Below are positions 62,722 through 64,000 of a DNA stretch of 64,000 nt, in pieces; the stretch's first letter is position 1; every line of letters starts with the position of its first letter. The notes below the pieces were generated by a model that had not been told where the DNA came from, made no database searches, and worked only from the letters and a program-made list of their open reading frames with translations. Both the position numbers and the translations under genes were made by a program. Origin of the DNA: Helicoverpa zea (taxonomy: Eukaryota > Arthropoda > Insecta > Lepidoptera > Noctuidae); NCBI RefSeq assembly GCF_022581195.2, contig NC_061469.1:558001-622000 (forward strand), written 5' to 3'.

Positions 62722-62847
62722 TGAAGAAACATCAAGAAAGAAGAAACATCAAGAAAGAAGAAACATCAAAAAAAAAAAGAAACATCAAGAAAGAAGAAAC
62801 AATTTAAATACAAGAAAGAAGCAGAAAAAAAAAAAAAAAAAAAAAAA
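62722..62847 (+). repeat. Purine-rich repeat leader and A23 run
   Basis: Four or so imperfect units of AAGAAAGAAGAAACATC are followed by 23 consecutive A (62825-62847). These precede the small ORF of the LTR element and belong to its leader. Confidence 0.8.
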
Positions 62848-62861
62848 CTTCAAGAAAGAAG

Positions 62862-63125
62862 ATGGGAAAATCTTATTCAAAAGAAGAAGTTGTAATAGCT
62901 CAAAATGCAAACGGTAAAGCCAATGCCAGCACCAGTCAAGACTTTGGACCACTGATCAGTATTGAGAAAATTCTTTTGATTATAATACTGATTGTTTTAC
63001 TTCTCGGAGCACTTTATTTCATCGCGAAAAAGTGCCAAAAAAGCGCAGTAAAAGTCTTAAGAAGAGAACTCAACGCCAGTACATTTAGTGTTGTTTCTCA
63101 ACCCCAAGCAACATCGACGGTTTAG
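62862..63125 (+). CDS. Small membrane-protein ORF of the LTR element
   Basis: 87 residues from ATG. The N-terminus MGKSYSKEE has glycine at position 2 with serine at 6, a pattern suited to N-myristoylation. A middle segment ISIEKILLIIILIVLLLGAL is a clear membrane span, then basic FIAKKCQKSAVKVLRREL follows. I have the impression that similar small frames precede gag in other insect Gypsy-type elements, but cannot verify it. Proposed: a membrane-anchored accessory product of the retrotransposon; function unknown. The ATG sits just after the purine-rich leader. Confidence 0.5.
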   Translation: MGKSYSKEEVVIAQNANGKANASTSQDFGPLISIEKILLIIILIVLLLGALYFIAKKCQKSAVKVLRRELNASTFSVVSQPQATSTV

Positions 63126-63133
63126 AACGAGGT

Positions 63134-63270
63134 GTCCAGGGATTTGCCCGGCCCACGGAGTCCAGGGTATAGCCCGGCCCAGTACCAGCGGAGTCCAGGG
63201 AATGTCCCGGCCCACGGAGTCCAGGGTATAGCCCGGCCCAGTACCAGTGGAGTCCAGGGATTGTCCCGGC
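63134..63270 (+). repeat. 59-bp GC-rich tandem repeat between the ORFs
   Basis: Units start at 63134, 63193 and 63252 (period 59). Each holds two GTCCAGGG...CCCGG boxes, e.g. GAGTCCAGGGTATAGCCCGG. About two and a half copies lie between the small ORF stop and the Gag-like start. The boxes are self-complementary enough to form stacked hairpins in RNA. Confidence 0.8.
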
Positions 63271-63450
63271 AGCGGAGTCAGCACCACATCCAGCGAAACT
63301 GTCACCTCAAGCCTCGGAGTCTCCGTCGTCGCTAGCAAGTCGCTCCTTTGTATCAGGTTTCATTATTTTATTTAATTATGCATAGTTAAGTATTAAGTTG
63401 CCTATAAGTTAGTAAATTCACTAAATAACTATGAGCTAAGTATCTTTGTA

Positions 63451-64000
63451 ATGACTTTAAACGAGTTGCTATCTATATCAAGCAAGTTGAAAGAAATTAA
63501 GGATTATCTTATAAAAATCGGTCCTGTACGGAGACAGACATCCGATACAGCAGAACAAAAAGTTTTACTAGCTCAATCGGAATATTGTAAGTTGGAGTGT
63601 ATTTTGCTTGAGGTGCAAAGAAAAATTGAAAACTCTGAATTAAGTTCTGATAGTTTAAAGACAATTAACTCTATCATAAATAATATACATATTTGTTATA
63701 ATAAGATCATTAGTTTATGTAATATAACTTCGAAATCATCAAAGATGGCTACAGAATCATTTAATTTAAAAACAGCTATTGCACTTTTACCCATAATGAC
63801 TGATAAGGAACAAGACACTAAGCGTTTGATAGATGGTATCCAATTATACAGTTCAATGATCACCGATAACACCAAAAACCTACTAATAGAGTTTGTTTTA
63901 AAGACTCGATTGTCTGAGGGTGCGAAACTCCGACTAAAATCTTCATATGCAACTATAGACAGTTTGATTACCGATATGCGTACATATTTAATACAAAAGA
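63451..64000 (+). CDS. Gag-like ORF of LTR element, partial
   Basis: ATG at 63451 opens 183 codons with no stop before the window end. The text MATESFNLKTAIALLP, then TKRLIDGIQLYSSM and LIEFVLKTRLSEGAKLRLKS is the style of insect Gypsy-group Gag capsid regions. The preceding 100 residues are helical and possibly coiled. An alternative start is the internal ATG before ATESF. The nucleocapsid and Pol parts are out of the window. Confidence 0.75.
   Translation, partial: MTLNELLSISSKLKEIKDYLIKIGPVRRQTSDTAEQKVLLAQSEYCKLECILLEVQRKIENSELSSDSLKTINSIINNIHICYNKIISLCNITSKSSKMATESFNLKTAIALLPIMTDKEQDTKRLIDGIQLYSSMITDNTKNLLIEFVLKTRLSEGAKLRLKSSYATIDSLITDMRTYLIQK

Larger units (their letters stand above)
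62397..64000 (+). mobile_element. LTR retrotransposon, 5' part, in CDK5RAP1 intron
   Basis: Order on the + strand: probable LTR, primer-binding site, purine-rich repeats (62722-62820, unit about 17 bp containing GAAGAAACATCAAGAAA) and a 23-A run (62825-62847), a small membrane-protein frame (62862-63125), a GC-rich tandem repeat (63134-63270), then a Gag-like frame open to the window end. The order fits a Gypsy-group insect element. It lies antisense to CDK5RAP1. The open frames are uninterrupted, suggesting a fairly young copy. Pol and the 3' LTR lie beyond the edge. Confidence 0.75.

Noticed and set aside
63057..63338. Open frames in both directions across the 59-bp repeats
   Set aside because: Produced by the GC-rich tandem repeat rather than by coding sequence.
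1..64000. CRISPR arrays, bacterial operons, prophage or secondary-metabolite systems
   Set aside because: No such structures; the window is animal nuclear DNA with spliced genes.

Overview
The window looks like lepidopteran (moth) nuclear DNA. It is AT-rich, gene-poor and intron-rich. It carries repeats I recognise from moths: Helitron-like elements with TC...CTAG ends inserted between A and T, retroposons ending in a GGTTAGACTGGAAGCCGACC-type core with a GAT tail, and several MITE families. There is no bacterial or viral gene organisation, and most short open frames are noise in AT-rich intron.

Two host genes can be supported. The main one is an ANKRD6/diversin-type (Drosophila Diego-related) ankyrin-repeat gene on the + strand. 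Its exons are 39685-39806 (with a near-identical tandem copy at 39845-39966), 56547-56648, 57017-57214 and 57538-60153. All junctions are phase 0 and together they encode about 1006 residues: seven ankyrin repeats, a basic segment, a conserved YTCYCAPFF segment with a coiled coil, and a long serine/proline-rich tail. The ATG exon has a stop upstream in frame and a splice acceptor, so at least one untranslated exon lies further left. A GC-richer stretch ending in a donor at 15172 is a candidate, which would make about 15-39.7 kb an intron. The second gene is CDK5RAP1, a radical-SAM tRNA methylthiotransferase, on the minus strand. Its last two exons (61577-61966 and 62244-62371) are here, tail-to-tail with ANKRD6. 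The rest lies beyond the right edge.

The remaining sequence is mobile-element material: Helitron-like copies (best at 32486, 44798, 47149 and 51089), a hAT-type MITE with an 8-bp target duplication nested in a Helitron (23649-23937), two apparently identical 231-bp TA-flanked MITEs (24516 and 36210), a 369-bp near-perfect hairpin (10801-11169), other inverted-repeat elements (2030, 20379, 30115, 53641), two minus-strand LINE fragments (3895-4790 and 55190-55760), and a 5' portion of an LTR retrotransposon (about 62397 to the window end) inside a CDK5RAP1 intron. That element has a small membrane-protein ORF, a GC-rich tandem repeat and an open Gag-like frame.

The most interesting host feature is the duplicated start exon of ANKRD6. 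Both copies keep splice sites, yet joining them would hit a stop at once, and only 38 bases separate them. They are either mutually exclusive start exons, with an Arg/Cys difference, or an assembly artefact. A 31-bp minisatellite sits directly against the first acceptor. A TATA-containing candidate alternative promoter and short start exon (52263-52369) would join exon 2 in phase. No clearly new biological system was found.
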